Positions 1 to 9,442 of a stretch of 64,000 nt of DNA are shown here, piece after piece. Position 1 is the first letter of the stretch. The number at the start of each line of letters is the position of its first letter. The notes beneath the pieces are model-generated. The model saw nothing but the letters and a program-made list of their open reading frames with translations. It was not told the DNA's origin and made no database searches. The position numbers and the translations under genes are program-made. Origin of the DNA: Armatimonadota bacterium (GTDB taxonomy: Bacteria; Armatimonadota; Fimbriimonadia; Fimbriimonadales; Fimbriimonadaceae); the NCBI GenBank assembly GCA_020438215.1, contig JAGQUX010000001.1, positions 179,406 through 243,405 on the forward strand, in the 5' to 3' direction.

Positions 1-145
1 TCGCTTCTGCCGCGCGGCCCTGCAAGTCGTTCATCCGTCGCTCAAAGTCAGCGTCAGCCGCATCCAACTCTTCTTTTGCGCGCTTTGAGATCGCGTCCAG
101 GGCATCTCCTTCCGCATCCATCGGCTCTTTTTCTTCGTCCGCCAT
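1..145 (-). CDS. N-terminus of an acidic helical hypothetical protein (cut by window edge)
   Basis: Reading leftwards from an ATG at 145, an open frame of 48 codons runs off the window edge. It begins MADEEKEPMDAEGD and continues into a charged, Ala/Glu/Arg-rich stretch (KRAKEELDAADADFERRMND) that looks like a helix or coiled coil. It is divergent from recG. A weak purine-rich TAGGT lies about 9 bases upstream of the ATG. I do not recognise the family. The frame is supported mainly by its uninterrupted, coherent acidic composition, and the C-terminal part is not visible. Confidence 0.5.
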   Translation of the reverse strand, partial: MADEEKEPMDAEGDALDAISKRAKEELDAADADFERRMNDLQGRAAEA

Positions 146-237
146 ACGTAACCTACTTGTTCACCATGATACGAAATCTTTGCGGGATTGTCACGGGATG
201 CGAACAAGGCTGGTAATATAGTAGACGCAAGTATACA

Positions 238-2397
238 ATGAGCGACACTCAAACGGAAACGCGGAAATCCGGGCAGGAAATGGAAGTGCAATTCCTAAAA
301 GGAGTTGGGCCGAAACTCGCCATGATGCTCCGCAAGGTGGGGATTGAAACCGTGGGCGATGTGCTGTTCTACTTCCCGCGCCGCTACGAAGATCGCACCA
401 AGCTTCCGCCGCTCTTCCAACTCAGCCCCGGCGAGGCCCAAACCGTCCGCGGAAGATTGCTCAATGTTTCTTCTCGCCCAACCAGAGGCGGCAAAGTTCT
501 AATCCGCGCGATCCTTGATGATGGATCTGGGCAAGTGGGATTAATTTGGTTCAACCAACCTTGGGTGGGACGCGAACTTCAGAAGATTGAAGGCGAGATT
601 ATCGCCTACGGCACAGTCAAGCACGGGCAAAACCGGATGCTGGAAATCTCATCCCCAGAATGGGAGCCGGTCGAAGATGATGACGACGAAGAGCAGTTTG
701 CCCGCCTGATGCCGGTCTATCCGCTCAAAGAAGGCGTCCCTCAGTGGCTGATTCGCAAAGCAGCGAAGTCAGCCATCGAATACTTCTCTCGCGATATCGA
801 AGACCCCTTGCCGGTCCAAGTTCTGAAAGAAGAGCACCTGCGTGATCTGAAGTGGTGCCTCAGACAAATGCACCTACCAGATTCCGAGCGTGATCAATTT
901 GAGGCAAGAAAGCGACTCGTTTTCGAGGAGTTTCTTTACCTTCAACTGGCCCAACAAATGCGCCGGCGAGAAGTCAAGCAGGAAGTGGGAATCTCTTTCC
1001 CTATTTCCGAAATCGGTTCGATTGAAGCCAGTGATGCTTCCCTATTCGTGGATTCCGAAGCGGCCAAGCGTGACGTCTGGGAGCAAATCCACGCCATGCT
1101 TCCCTTCGATCTCACGGGCGCACAAAAACGGGTCATCGGAGAGATTTTTGAAGATATGGAACGCTCCGCCCCCATGAATCGCCTTGTTCAGGGTGACGTC
1201 GGCTCAGGGAAAACCGCCGTCGCTGCATGCGCGATGCTAGCGTCCGTGCGATGCGGCTACCAGACCGCGCTCATGGCCCCCACGGAAATCCTGGCTGAAC
1301 AGCACGCATACAACCTCAAAAAATTGTTTGAGCCGCTGGGAATCACGGTTACGCTTTTGGTGGGCAAGCAAACCGCGGCTCAAAAGAAGAAAGCGCTCCA
1401 AGCGACGGCATCTGGTGAGGCACAAATAGCTGTCGGCACCCACGCTCTCATTCAGGATGGAGTGGACTTCCACAAACTCGGGCTTGTGATCGTGGACGAA
1501 CAGCACAGGTTCGGCGTCATGCAAAGACTGGCACTCCGGCAAAAGGGTGTCGGGAACCCCGACGTCCTTGTCATGACCGCAACCCCGATTCCGCGCACCA
1601 TGACGATGACACTCTACGGTGATCTGGATCTCAGCGTCATCGACGAACTCCCGCCTGGACGCAAGCCAATCAAAACTCACTGGAAGCGCACCCAGGATCG
1701 CGACAAGGTGTACGGAACCGTGCGCGAACTCATCGGGCAGGGGCGACAGGCTTACTTTGTTTGCCCACTCATCACCGAAAGCCCAAAGATGGAAGTCCAA
1801 GCCGCAGAGGATCTGCATTATCGCCTCTCTAACGAGCAATACCCCGACCTGAATGTTGGTTTGCTCCACGGGCAACTCAAGCCAGTTGAAAAGGAAGAGA
1901 TCATGGAGGCGTTCCGTCGGAATGAACTCCACATACTCGTCAGTACCGTCGTGATTGAAGTCGGCGTTGATGTCCCCAATGCAACCGTAATGGTGATCGA
2001 GGATGCCAACCGGTTCGGACTCTCCCAGCTCCACCAGTTGCGCGGGCGCGTTGGTCGTGGCGAACATCAGTCTTTCTGTATCCTCATCGCCGATGCGACA
2101 ACGGAAGAAGCTCGCGAGCGGCTGGAGATCATGGTCGAGACCTCGAATGGATTCCGAATCGCCGAAAAAGACCTAGAAATTCGCGGCCCGGGCGACTTCG
2201 CTGGGACGAAACAATCAGGCTTTTTGAACCTAAAACTGGCAAACCTTGTGGACGATGGCCCAATGCTGGAACAAGCCCGCGCCGCCGCCAATCGAATCCT
2301 TGACCGCGATCCAGGGCTCCTACTTACTGAAAACGAAAAAATGCTCTCAGAAGTGCGTAAGCAACGATCGCAGGAAGCACTCGTAGTAGTAAGCTAA
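238..2397 (+). CDS. recG: ATP-dependent DNA helicase RecG
   Basis: RecG remodels stalled replication forks and branched DNA by ATP-driven branch migration. The 719-residue protein has the family layout: an N-terminal wedge/OB region (FLKGVGPK near residue 20, FPRRYEDRT near 47), then a superfamily 2 helicase core with Walker A GDVGSGKT near 319, DEQH near 420, TATPIPRT near 447 and QLRGRVGRG near 600. The C-terminal EIRGPGDFAGTKQSG is the region typical of the RecG translocation motif. The length is slightly short of the usual 690-780 range midpoint but complete. A TATAGT hexamer at 217-222 would give only a short leader, and no convincing Shine-Dalgarno is seen. An internal Met at residue 15 is an alternative start. 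Confidence 0.95.
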   Translation: MSDTQTETRKSGQEMEVQFLKGVGPKLAMMLRKVGIETVGDVLFYFPRRYEDRTKLPPLFQLSPGEAQTVRGRLLNVSSRPTRGGKVLIRAILDDGSGQVGLIWFNQPWVGRELQKIEGEIIAYGTVKHGQNRMLEISSPEWEPVEDDDDEEQFARLMPVYPLKEGVPQWLIRKAAKSAIEYFSRDIEDPLPVQVLKEEHLRDLKWCLRQMHLPDSERDQFEARKRLVFEEFLYLQLAQQMRRREVKQEVGISFPISEIGSIEASDASLFVDSEAAKRDVWEQIHAMLPFDLTGAQKRVIGEIFEDMERSAPMNRLVQGDVGSGKTAVAACAMLASVRCGYQTALMAPTEILAEQHAYNLKKLFEPLGITVTLLVGKQTAAQKKKALQATASGEAQIAVGTHALIQDGVDFHKLGLVIVDEQHRFGVMQRLALRQKGVGNPDVLVMTATPIPRTMTMTLYGDLDLSVIDELPPGRKPIKTHWKRTQDRDKVYGTVRELIGQGRQAYFVCPLITESPKMEVQAAEDLHYRLSNEQYPDLNVGLLHGQLKPVEKEEIMEAFRRNELHILVSTVVIEVGVDVPNATVMVIEDANRFGLSQLHQLRGRVGRGEHQSFCILIADATTEEARERLEIMVETSNGFRIAEKDLEIRGPGDFAGTKQSGFLNLKLANLVDDGPMLEQARAAANRILDRDPGLLLTENEKMLSEVRKQRSQEALVVVS

Positions 2398-2418
2398 ATT
2401 CATTCGCGAAAAGACACC

Positions 2419-2742
2419 ATGCAGACACCAGAAATCACCGTCCAAGACCTTGATACTGTCCTGAAAGCAGGCAAAAAACCTGTTCTCCTCGATGTCCGGG
2501 AGGCAAATGAGTTAGAGAATTCTCGACTCGAAGGGATTGTTCATATCCCGATGGGCGAAGTTCCAGGACGCCTCAGCGAACTCGACAAGAACGCCGAAAT
2601 CGTCGTCGTTTGTCGAACAGGTGGACGATCTGGGCGCATCACCGATTTCTTGCTCTCCAGCGGGTTCACCAACGTCAAGAACATGGTTGGCGGCATGAAC
2701 GAATGGGCCTCCACCATCGACACGACCATGACGGTCTACTAA
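2419..2742 (+). CDS. Single-domain rhodanese-like protein
   Basis: This 107-residue protein is one rhodanese domain. It has the substrate-loop signature VLLDVREANELE near residue 23, the active-site loop VCRTGGRSGR with the likely sulfur-carrying Cys65, and a C-terminal NMVGGMNEWA typical of small sulfurtransferases. There is no signal peptide, so it is probably cytoplasmic. It lies 21 bases downstream of recG on the same strand and converges on topA. Such domains carry persulfide sulfur for thiolation, cyanide detoxification or redox signalling. The sequence does not identify the acceptor. Confidence 0.88.
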   Translation: MQTPEITVQDLDTVLKAGKKPVLLDVREANELENSRLEGIVHIPMGEVPGRLSELDKNAEIVVVCRTGGRSGRITDFLLSSGFTNVKNMVGGMNEWASTIDTTMTVY

Positions 2743-2748
2743 ACCGAC

Positions 2749-5367
2749 TTACTTTTTCTTTCGCCGGAAGCTGCGCCGTTTACTCGGCCCAGCTTCTTTC
2801 TTTTTCTTAAGCAAGTCAATCGCCATTTCTGGTGTGACGGCATCCGGCTCCGTTCCACGAGGAAGCGTTGCGTTGGTTTCCCCATCGGTGACGTAAGGAC
2901 CGTAGCGACCCGACATCACTTTGACTTCGCCTGCCATGCCTTCCAATTCGCCAAACGTCTTGAGGGCCTCTGGTGCCTTGCGAGCGTTCTTGGCTCCGCC
3001 ACTCGCGAGCATTTCTGCAGCCTGTTCGACGGTCATGTTCGCGGAGGCGCGCCATTCTCCGGCATTAGCTCGTTTTTCTCCCGCTTGGAGATACGCTCCG
3101 TAACGCCCAATGGCAAGGACAATTTCATCTCCGCTTTCTGGGTGCTTGCCAACGGTAATCGGATACCGCAAGAGCGTCATCAAATCCGTCTCGGAAATCT
3201 GGTTCGGGCTCAGATCGGGCGGCAAAGTGATGCGACGAGGCTTTTCACCTGCCTCTTCTTCTGCTTCCGTCTGGGCAACTTCCAGATACGGCCCAAATCG
3301 CCCTGATTTTGCAAAGACGCATTGCCCTGACTGAGGATCAACCCCGACGGCCTCCGGCCCTCTTGCCTTTTCGTCGAGAAGTTCCTGGGCTTTTTCTAAT
3401 GTCAAATCGGCAGGAGCCAGTTCTTCGGGAATCGATGCCGTATTGCCTGTGCCGCCTTCGCCACGTTGCAAGAACGGTCCGTTTCGCCCAATCCGAACAA
3501 TGATGTCGTCGCCAATCGGCATGTTCGGGAAAGGAATTTCTGGGCCACGTGTTTCGACTTTCTTGGCGATGCCAAGATCCTCACCTGTCCCGTAATAGAA
3601 CTCTTTGAGGTGGGCAACCATATCGCGCTTATCATCGGCGATATCGTCAAGGCGGTTTTCCATTTCCGCGGTGAACTGGATATCCACCAAGTTCGGGAAG
3701 TGATCTTCTAGGAGCTCAGTAACCGCGAAGGCCGTCCATGTGGGGACAAGCTGGTTACCATTCTTGCGGACATATCCGCGATCTTGAATCGTGCCGATGA
3801 TGCTGGCGTAGGTGCTCGGGCGACCAATGCCTTCTTCTTCCAATCGCCGGACAAGGCTGGCTTCGGTGTACCGCGCCGGAGGCGAAGTTTCGTGGTCTTC
3901 GCTGATGACGCCTTGGCAGTTCAATTCCTGCCCCTCTTTCATTTCCGGCAAAATGGACTCTTTATCACCGATCTCTGCCTCAGGATCATCGGAACCCTCA
4001 ACATATACACGGAGGAATCCAGGGAAGAGGATTGCTTTTCCGCTTGCCGTAAAGGTGCAAGGTCGCTTTTCCGCTTTGACATCAATTTCAACGCGTGTCC
4101 GCTCAACCCGGGCGCGCTCCATCTGGCTGGCGAGAGTGCGCTTCCAAATCAGATCGTACAGCTTGAACTGCTCATCGGTCAGCTTGCTTTTGATGGAATC
4201 CGGAGTGCGGCTGAGATCAGTCGGACGAATCGCTTCGTGAGCCTCTTGCGCATTCTTCGCTTTACTTTTGAAAACGGGGGGCTTGGCCGGCAGATATTCC
4301 TTTCCGTAACGACTACCAATCACTTCTCGAGCTTGATCAACGGCTCTCTTCGCCAGTGTCAGAGAGTCGGTACGCATGTAGGTGATCAAACCGACAGCAC
4401 CGCCGCCAATGTCGATCCCTTCGTACAGGTTCTGAGCGATCTGCATTGTCCGCCGGGCGGTGAACCCGAACTTGCGGTTAGCTTCTTGTTGCAGGGTCGA
4501 AGTCATGAACGGAACCGGAGGATTTTCAACGCCCGGCTTCTTTTCAATTTGGCTGACTACCCACGGCGCGCTTCCCTGCAAAACTTCTGCGAGAGCTTTC
4601 GCTTCCTCCGATTCCAGGTGATAGAGGTTTTTGCCCGTCAGTTCCCCTTGATCGTTGAAGTTGCTTCCAATCGCTACCGATTTGGTATCCAATAATCGCA
4701 ACTTGGACTTGAACTGACCATCTCCTGCTTTCAATTGAGCAGTGACCGAACTGTACTTCGCGGTGACAAAGTCGCGGCGATCTCGCTCCCGCATGACAAC
4801 GAGCCGCACGGCAATCGATTGAACGCGGCCCGCGCTCAATCCCTTACCGACTTTCTTCCAGAGAAGCGGCGAAAGAGTAAATCCGTAGAGCCGATCGAGA
4901 ATTCGGCGAGTTTCCTGCGCTCGAACCAGCGATTCATCAACATCACGCGGGTTAGCGAGAGCTTCATTGATTGCTTCCGGAGTGATTTCGTGGAAAACAA
5001 TGCGCTGTATTTCGGTGCCTTTCTTTGGCTTCAGCACTTCCAAAATGTGCCAAGAAATGCTTTCCCCCTCGCGGTCTTCATCTGTTGCGAGCAGGAGCCG
5101 GGTCGCATCCTTTGCTTCTTTCTTCAGGTCAGCAACTCGAGATTTCTTGTCGCTCGTGACAACGTAAACCGCTTCAAAATCGCCCTCAATATTAACGCCG
5201 AGCTTCGCCCAAGACTTCCCTTTCACATTTGCAGGGACATCCGCAGCTTTTTCGGGAAGATCGCGGATATGGCCGAAACTTGCCGTTACCTTGTAATCTT
5301 TGCCCAAGAAACGACTTATCGTTTTGGCTTTAGCGGGCGATTCAACAATCACAAGGGTCTTCGACAT
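2749..5367 (-). CDS. topA: DNA topoisomerase I (type IA)
   Basis: This enzyme relaxes negatively supercoiled DNA through a 5'-phosphotyrosine intermediate. The 872-residue protein opens with a Toprim domain (LVIVESPAKAKTI at residues 4-16; ATDEDREGE near 116) and carries the catalytic tyrosine in GLITYMRTDS (Tyr330). Instead of classical tetra-cysteine zinc fingers, the C-terminus has repeated zinc-less modules: GRNGPFLQ, GRFGPYLEV, GRYGAYLQAG and GRYGPYVTDG. It ends in a strongly basic Lys/Arg tail (KRRSFRRKKK), which in other bacteria aids DNA binding and processivity. It is convergent with the rhodanese gene (6-base gap). Confidence 0.95.
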   Translation of the reverse strand: MSKTLVIVESPAKAKTISRFLGKDYKVTASFGHIRDLPEKAADVPANVKGKSWAKLGVNIEGDFEAVYVVTSDKKSRVADLKKEAKDATRLLLATDEDREGESISWHILEVLKPKKGTEIQRIVFHEITPEAINEALANPRDVDESLVRAQETRRILDRLYGFTLSPLLWKKVGKGLSAGRVQSIAVRLVVMRERDRRDFVTAKYSSVTAQLKAGDGQFKSKLRLLDTKSVAIGSNFNDQGELTGKNLYHLESEEAKALAEVLQGSAPWVVSQIEKKPGVENPPVPFMTSTLQQEANRKFGFTARRTMQIAQNLYEGIDIGGGAVGLITYMRTDSLTLAKRAVDQAREVIGSRYGKEYLPAKPPVFKSKAKNAQEAHEAIRPTDLSRTPDSIKSKLTDEQFKLYDLIWKRTLASQMERARVERTRVEIDVKAEKRPCTFTASGKAILFPGFLRVYVEGSDDPEAEIGDKESILPEMKEGQELNCQGVISEDHETSPPARYTEASLVRRLEEEGIGRPSTYASIIGTIQDRGYVRKNGNQLVPTWTAFAVTELLEDHFPNLVDIQFTAEMENRLDDIADDKRDMVAHLKEFYYGTGEDLGIAKKVETRGPEIPFPNMPIGDDIIVRIGRNGPFLQRGEGGTGNTASIPEELAPADLTLEKAQELLDEKARGPEAVGVDPQSGQCVFAKSGRFGPYLEVAQTEAEEEAGEKPRRITLPPDLSPNQISETDLMTLLRYPITVGKHPESGDEIVLAIGRYGAYLQAGEKRANAGEWRASANMTVEQAAEMLASGGAKNARKAPEALKTFGELEGMAGEVKVMSGRYGPYVTDGETNATLPRGTEPDAVTPEMAIDLLKKKKEAGPSKRRSFRRKKK

Positions 5368-5524
5368 AGCGTTATCCGGCGGCGGCGTTTTACCAAGACA
5401 AAATCAAGAGAGTCAAGAGGGTGCCCATCCATGCCTAAGACCACCCCATTCCCACAAAATGATTCATTTTTCGTAACATTCAGGACACTTGGGAACGGTT
5501 TATCCGTCAAAATTGTAGGTTCAA

Positions 5525-6940
5525 ATGATGCTGAGGCGATTCCTTCCATTTTTATTGCTCATTGCCGGAGCGCTCCCTGCCCATGCCGAAAAAGAATGGT
5601 TTGGGATTTATCTTCAAGGCAAGAAACTCGGCTATTCCTGGAGCGATAGCAAAAAGGACTCGACGCTTGGCAAGGAACTCGAACTCCGTGAATCCGCCAC
5701 CATCATCCAATCGGAAATGATGGGCAACACCCTGCAAATTGATGTCTTGACTCAAACATGGGTCTCTCCCAGCGGCATTGTCCGAAGTGATTACAAATCA
5801 AACTCTGGCGGACGAATCTTCAATAGTCGCGCAGATTTTCAAGGCGAGAAAATCACTGTCGTCACCACAACCGGCTCAAGCGAGGAAAAGAAGACTCTCA
5901 ATATTCCTAAAGATGTCCGGCTAATCGACGACACCATGGCGATTTCAAATGACGACCTCAAAGACACCCGCAAAACAGTCGTTTTTGATCCCACAACCGT
6001 CAGCCTTGTCGAGATCAAGATTTCTAGTGAAGGCAAACACAAGATCGAATCGCGAGGTGGTCAAGTGGAAGCCAATAAGATCGTTGTCGACGACCCACGC
6101 GCCAAGATGATCCTTTATGTCAATGATAAAGGGGAAATGATCCGCGCGGAAGGGCCGCTCGGCATGACGATCATTCCCGAACCAGAAAATGTCGCCAAAG
6201 ACATGACAACGGGAAGTAATAATGTCCCTGATCTTGCCGCCGCATCTTCAATTCCTGTGGATGGGCGCATTGAATACGCCGCCGCAAAAACGGAACTCGA
6301 AGTCACTGGCGTTGACCTCAGCAAGTCCCCGAGCGGTGGACACCAAAAAATCGAGAAATCGGGAGATGGTTGGAAAGTCACCATCACTCCCATCCGCAAA
6401 GCGAACACCAGTACAAAGATCGATGTCGCTGCCAAGCAACAACCCAATTGGACAGAGCCTGACACCCGTATCCCGAGCGATAAAGGCATCTTCCGCCTTC
6501 GAGCACAACAGATGATCGGGAGCGAAACGCGAGTTATCCCTGCGGCTCAAAAAATCCGCAAAGAAGTCTTGCAGAGAATGCGGGTCAATCTCGGAATTGG
6601 AGTGATGCGCGATGCGAGTGAAATCTGGGATTCCAGCGAAGGAGTATGTCGAGATCATGCGATTTTGATGGCAACTCTGCTCAGGTCAGTCAATATTCCA
6701 ACGAAACTGGTAACAGGACTCGTGTATTACCAAGGCTCATTCCTGTACCATGCATGGGTAGAAGTTTGGGATGGTCAACAATGGGTCGGACTCGACTCAA
6801 CCAGACCAGATGATTTTTTGACTGCCGGTCACTTGAAAACTGCAGAAGGAACTGTCGGCCAAGCTATGGTCGGGTTCCTGCTTGATGGTGCCAAAGTCAA
6901 AGTCATCTCCCCTGATGTCCCCTTCTTGAAAGCTGGGTAG
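5525..6940 (+). CDS. Secreted transglutaminase-like cysteine protease-fold protein
   Basis: A Sec signal peptide (MMLRRFLPFLLLIAGALPAHA) precedes a mainly beta N-terminal region of about 330 residues and a C-terminal transglutaminase core. The catalytic triad can be read as Cys in SEGVCRDHA (about 375), His in FLYHAWVEVW (about 410) and Asp in VGLDSTRP (about 425). The core LMATLLRSVNIPTKLVTGLVYYQG is typical of bacterial transglutaminase-like proteins, which act as peptidases or amidases as often as cross-linkers. Two adjacent ATGs exist. A TAGGTT hexamer at 5516-5521 would place a leaderless transcript exactly at the second one, 5528. The substrate is unknown. Confidence 0.8.
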   Translation: MMLRRFLPFLLLIAGALPAHAEKEWFGIYLQGKKLGYSWSDSKKDSTLGKELELRESATIIQSEMMGNTLQIDVLTQTWVSPSGIVRSDYKSNSGGRIFNSRADFQGEKITVVTTTGSSEEKKTLNIPKDVRLIDDTMAISNDDLKDTRKTVVFDPTTVSLVEIKISSEGKHKIESRGGQVEANKIVVDDPRAKMILYVNDKGEMIRAEGPLGMTIIPEPENVAKDMTTGSNNVPDLAAASSIPVDGRIEYAAAKTELEVTGVDLSKSPSGGHQKIEKSGDGWKVTITPIRKANTSTKIDVAAKQQPNWTEPDTRIPSDKGIFRLRAQQMIGSETRVIPAAQKIRKEVLQRMRVNLGIGVMRDASEIWDSSEGVCRDHAILMATLLRSVNIPTKLVTGLVYYQGSFLYHAWVEVWDGQQWVGLDSTRPDDFLTAGHLKTAEGTVGQAMVGFLLDGAKVKVISPDVPFLKAG

Positions 6941-6953
6941 GAAAAGTAAGCTT

Positions 6954-8312
6954 GTGACGAATCGAGGAAAGTTCTTTGTCATCGCCGTCTTCGCTCTGAT
7001 GGGAGCGTGGACGACTACGACTTTCCTCCCCCAACCGCTTCAGAATCTGTACGAACGTATGGCGGTTGCTCAAGAGGAAACACCGAATCCCCTTGATGCC
7101 CCCAAAAGCCAGAAACCACCAAAGCCTGAAGTCGAAGAAGAATCCACTGGGAATGAGACTCCATCGGTTGGTGAAGAGTCGCCGGGTGACGAACAAGTCG
7201 ATCCCGCTACTCCCGCAGTAGAGGGCGATGAAACAAACGCCAGCAATGAGCCCACCGACACTCAGGAAACAAAGCCACTGGTGGTTTCTCGCCAGACCCA
7301 TGATCAACTATCCATGGAAGCCAGAGGTGATGCGCCGATCAATCCAATGGCACTCGGCCTTCTTGGGGCGATGATCGGGGCAGGAATAGGAAGTTTCCTA
7401 CTGCGACACATTGAAACCGGGCTCAAACATTGGGACAAGATGCCAGGCGGAGATCGCATTACGATCTTCATTGGTTCCTTCCTTGGTTTGATCACCGGGA
7501 TTATTGTTTCTCTCCCCTTCCAAACCGTATTCCAAGGCACACCCATGGGAAGCCTAGTCACGCTTGGACTTATCCTTGGGTGTTGCGCAGTTATCATCTC
7601 GATCTTCCGTCAAACCTCGCAATACCTTCCATGGGAAACGAATCCGATCAGCCGCGTCAAGACGGGGATCAAGGTTCTTGATACAAATGTACTTATTGAT
7701 GGTCGTATTCTCGACCTGATCCGCACTGGCTTTGTGGAAGGCGAAATCTATGTTCCTAACTTCGTTCTTTTGGAACTCCAGCACATCGCCGATTCCAGCG
7801 ATGATCTCCGGCGCGCAAGAGGTCGCCGCGGGCTTGATATCCTCAAACTGATTCAATCAGAAGTAGAGGTAACGGTCGGCACCCACGACCGAATGGCGGG
7901 AACTGAAAAGGACGAAGTTGATCTTCGCCTAGTGAAACTCGCCAAAGCACTTGGGGCAGATCTTGTCAGCAACGACTTCAACCTGAACCGAGTAGCCAGT
8001 ATCCAAGAAGTTCGCGTCCTCAATATCAACGACCTCGCTCTTGCGATGCGCCCGAATCTGCTTCCTGGTGAATACCTGGAAGTCAAGCTCATTCGGGAAG
8101 GTAACCAGCCAGGTCAAGGTGTCGGCTATCTCGATGATGGAACGATGGTCGTTGTTGAAAATGGCCGCCACCTCATTGGATCAACTGCCTTTGTTCCGGT
8201 GACGCAGGTAATTCAAACGGAGCGCGGGAAAATGATTTTTGCTGACGCCGACAACGAACTTGACCCGAGCGAAACCCCGCCTATGCGTAAGCGTTCACGG
8301 ACGTCAAAATAG
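6954..8312 (+). CDS. PIN-TRAM domain membrane protein (YacL-like)
   Basis: The protein begins with a short hydrophobic segment, then a Pro/Glu/Thr-rich acidic linker (residues about 40-110), then three or four transmembrane helices (about 125-220). A PIN nuclease domain follows, starting at KVLDTNVLIDGRILDL (about 240), with acidic residues in LLELQHIADSSDD and LVSNDFNLNRVA, and then a C-terminal TRAM RNA-binding domain. This matches YacL of Firmicutes, which is also encoded just upstream of ispD and ispF, as here. The start is a GTG following AGGAAAAG. It is inferred to be a membrane-tethered RNase. The acidic linker is longer than in typical YacL proteins. Confidence 0.85.
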   Translation: MTNRGKFFVIAVFALMGAWTTTTFLPQPLQNLYERMAVAQEETPNPLDAPKSQKPPKPEVEEESTGNETPSVGEESPGDEQVDPATPAVEGDETNASNEPTDTQETKPLVVSRQTHDQLSMEARGDAPINPMALGLLGAMIGAGIGSFLLRHIETGLKHWDKMPGGDRITIFIGSFLGLITGIIVSLPFQTVFQGTPMGSLVTLGLILGCCAVIISIFRQTSQYLPWETNPISRVKTGIKVLDTNVLIDGRILDLIRTGFVEGEIYVPNFVLLELQHIADSSDDLRRARGRRGLDILKLIQSEVEVTVGTHDRMAGTEKDEVDLRLVKLAKALGADLVSNDFNLNRVASIQEVRVLNINDLALAMRPNLLPGEYLEVKLIREGNQPGQGVGYLDDGTMVVVENGRHLIGSTAFVPVTQVIQTERGKMIFADADNELDPSETPPMRKRSRTSK

Positions 8313-8317
8313 AACCT

Positions 8318-9418
8318 ATGGTTTTCGCAATTCTCCTTGCCGCTGGGTCATCGCAGCGCTACGGCGAAAACAAACTCGACCTTCTTCTTGGCAGCTCAAC
8401 CGTTTGGTTGAAGTCTTTTCACGCGCTTCACTCCCACCCAGAGATTGATGCCGTTGGCGTCGTGACTTCCGCGGAATCCGTGGAACGATATCGGGCACTT
8501 GCGCCAGAGGCAGCTTGGGTGATTCCCGGCGGTAGCACTCGGGTGGAGTCTACACAGGCAGGGATTTCTCATTTGCCACCAGATGCAGACATCATCCTCA
8601 TCCACGATGCGGCCCGCCCCTGGATTGATCACGAAACGATTTCACGAGTGATTGATGGAATCAGGGAAAATGGGGCGGCTTATGCCACCGTTCCCGTCAC
8701 CGACACAATCCGAAACGGAAACGAGCTACTTGATCGCAATCAGCTCCTTGCTGCGCAAACTCCCCAAGGAGCCAAGCGCGAATGGATCGGACAGGCTTAC
8801 CAAAACCCTCCTGCCGATGCTACCGATGATGTCGCAATCCTCGCTGCTGCGGGATTCACGGCAATAGCCGTAAAGGGCAACCCAAAGAACAAGAAGATCA
8901 CAAACCCTGGAGACCTCTCGAGCAACATGGAAATCCGTACTGGACTTGGCTACGACGTGCACGCCTTTAGCACTGACCCGAATCGCCCGATGTGGCTGGG
9001 CGGCATTGAATACCCGGAAGACAAACCCGGCTTGGACGGCCATAGCGATGCCGACGCTCTTGTTCACGCCGTTGTCGATGCGGTTCTTGGTGCCGTCGGA
9101 CTGGGTGATATCGGAGAACACTTCCCTAACACCGATCCGGAATGGAAAGACTGTCCCTCCCTTCGATTTCTGGAGCACGCGGCACATTTGGTGAAAGCGC
9201 AAAAGTTTGATATCATTAACGTAGATGCCAGCGTCTTGGCGGAGCGGCCGAAAATCATGCCCCGGAGACGCGAAATGGAAGAGGCAATGGCACAAGCCCT
9301 CGGAATCTCCTCCGACCGCGTGAGTGTCAAAGCCACAACGAACGAACGTTTGGGCGCAATCGGCCGCGGTGAAGGCATTGCCGCGTTTGCAATCGCAACG
9401 CTCCGGCGAGACAGCTAA
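8318..9418 (+). CDS. ispDF: Bifunctional IspD/IspF isoprenoid enzyme
   Basis: Two MEP-pathway enzymes are fused. Residues 1 to about 205 are IspD, 2-C-methyl-D-erythritol 4-phosphate cytidylyltransferase (LLAAGSSQRYGENK nucleotide loop, HDAARPWI, TPQGAKREW). The rest is IspF, 2-C-methyl-D-erythritol 2,4-cyclodiphosphate synthase (GLGYDVHAF with metal-binding Asp and His, DGHSDADALVHAV, GDIGEHFPNTD, KATTNERLGAIGRGEGI). The enzymes catalyse the third and fifth steps towards IPP and DMAPP. The fusion is known in some proteobacteria. It starts 5 bases after the PIN-TRAM stop, so the two are co-transcribed. All diagnostic motifs of both halves are present. Confidence 0.93.
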   Translation: MVFAILLAAGSSQRYGENKLDLLLGSSTVWLKSFHALHSHPEIDAVGVVTSAESVERYRALAPEAAWVIPGGSTRVESTQAGISHLPPDADIILIHDAARPWIDHETISRVIDGIRENGAAYATVPVTDTIRNGNELLDRNQLLAAQTPQGAKREWIGQAYQNPPADATDDVAILAAAGFTAIAVKGNPKNKKITNPGDLSSNMEIRTGLGYDVHAFSTDPNRPMWLGGIEYPEDKPGLDGHSDADALVHAVVDAVLGAVGLGDIGEHFPNTDPEWKDCPSLRFLEHAAHLVKAQKFDIINVDASVLAERPKIMPRRREMEEAMAQALGISSDRVSVKATTNERLGAIGRGEGIAAFAIATLRRDS

Positions 9419-9442
9419 CAAGCTGGCTCTTACGGAAAAAAC

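Noticed and set aside
188..219. Sigma-70 promoter before recG (TTGTCA and TAATAT)
   Set aside because: The spacer is 20 bases, too long for a confident call. A downstream TATAGT is noted in the recG entry instead.
31..291. Minus-strand frame of 86 codons at the left edge
   Set aside because: It overlaps the recG start and has an Arg/Ser-rich shadow composition. The acidic frame from 145 leftwards is the better candidate.
1237..2067. Minus-strand open frame of 276 codons opposite recG
   Set aside because: It lies wholly within recG, has no recognisable motif and no ribosome site. It reflects third-position composition of the sense gene.
3784..5649. Two plus-strand frames of about 300 codons opposite topA
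   Set aside because: Their sequence is low-quality (Arg/Phe-rich, no domain), and topA on the other strand is unambiguous.
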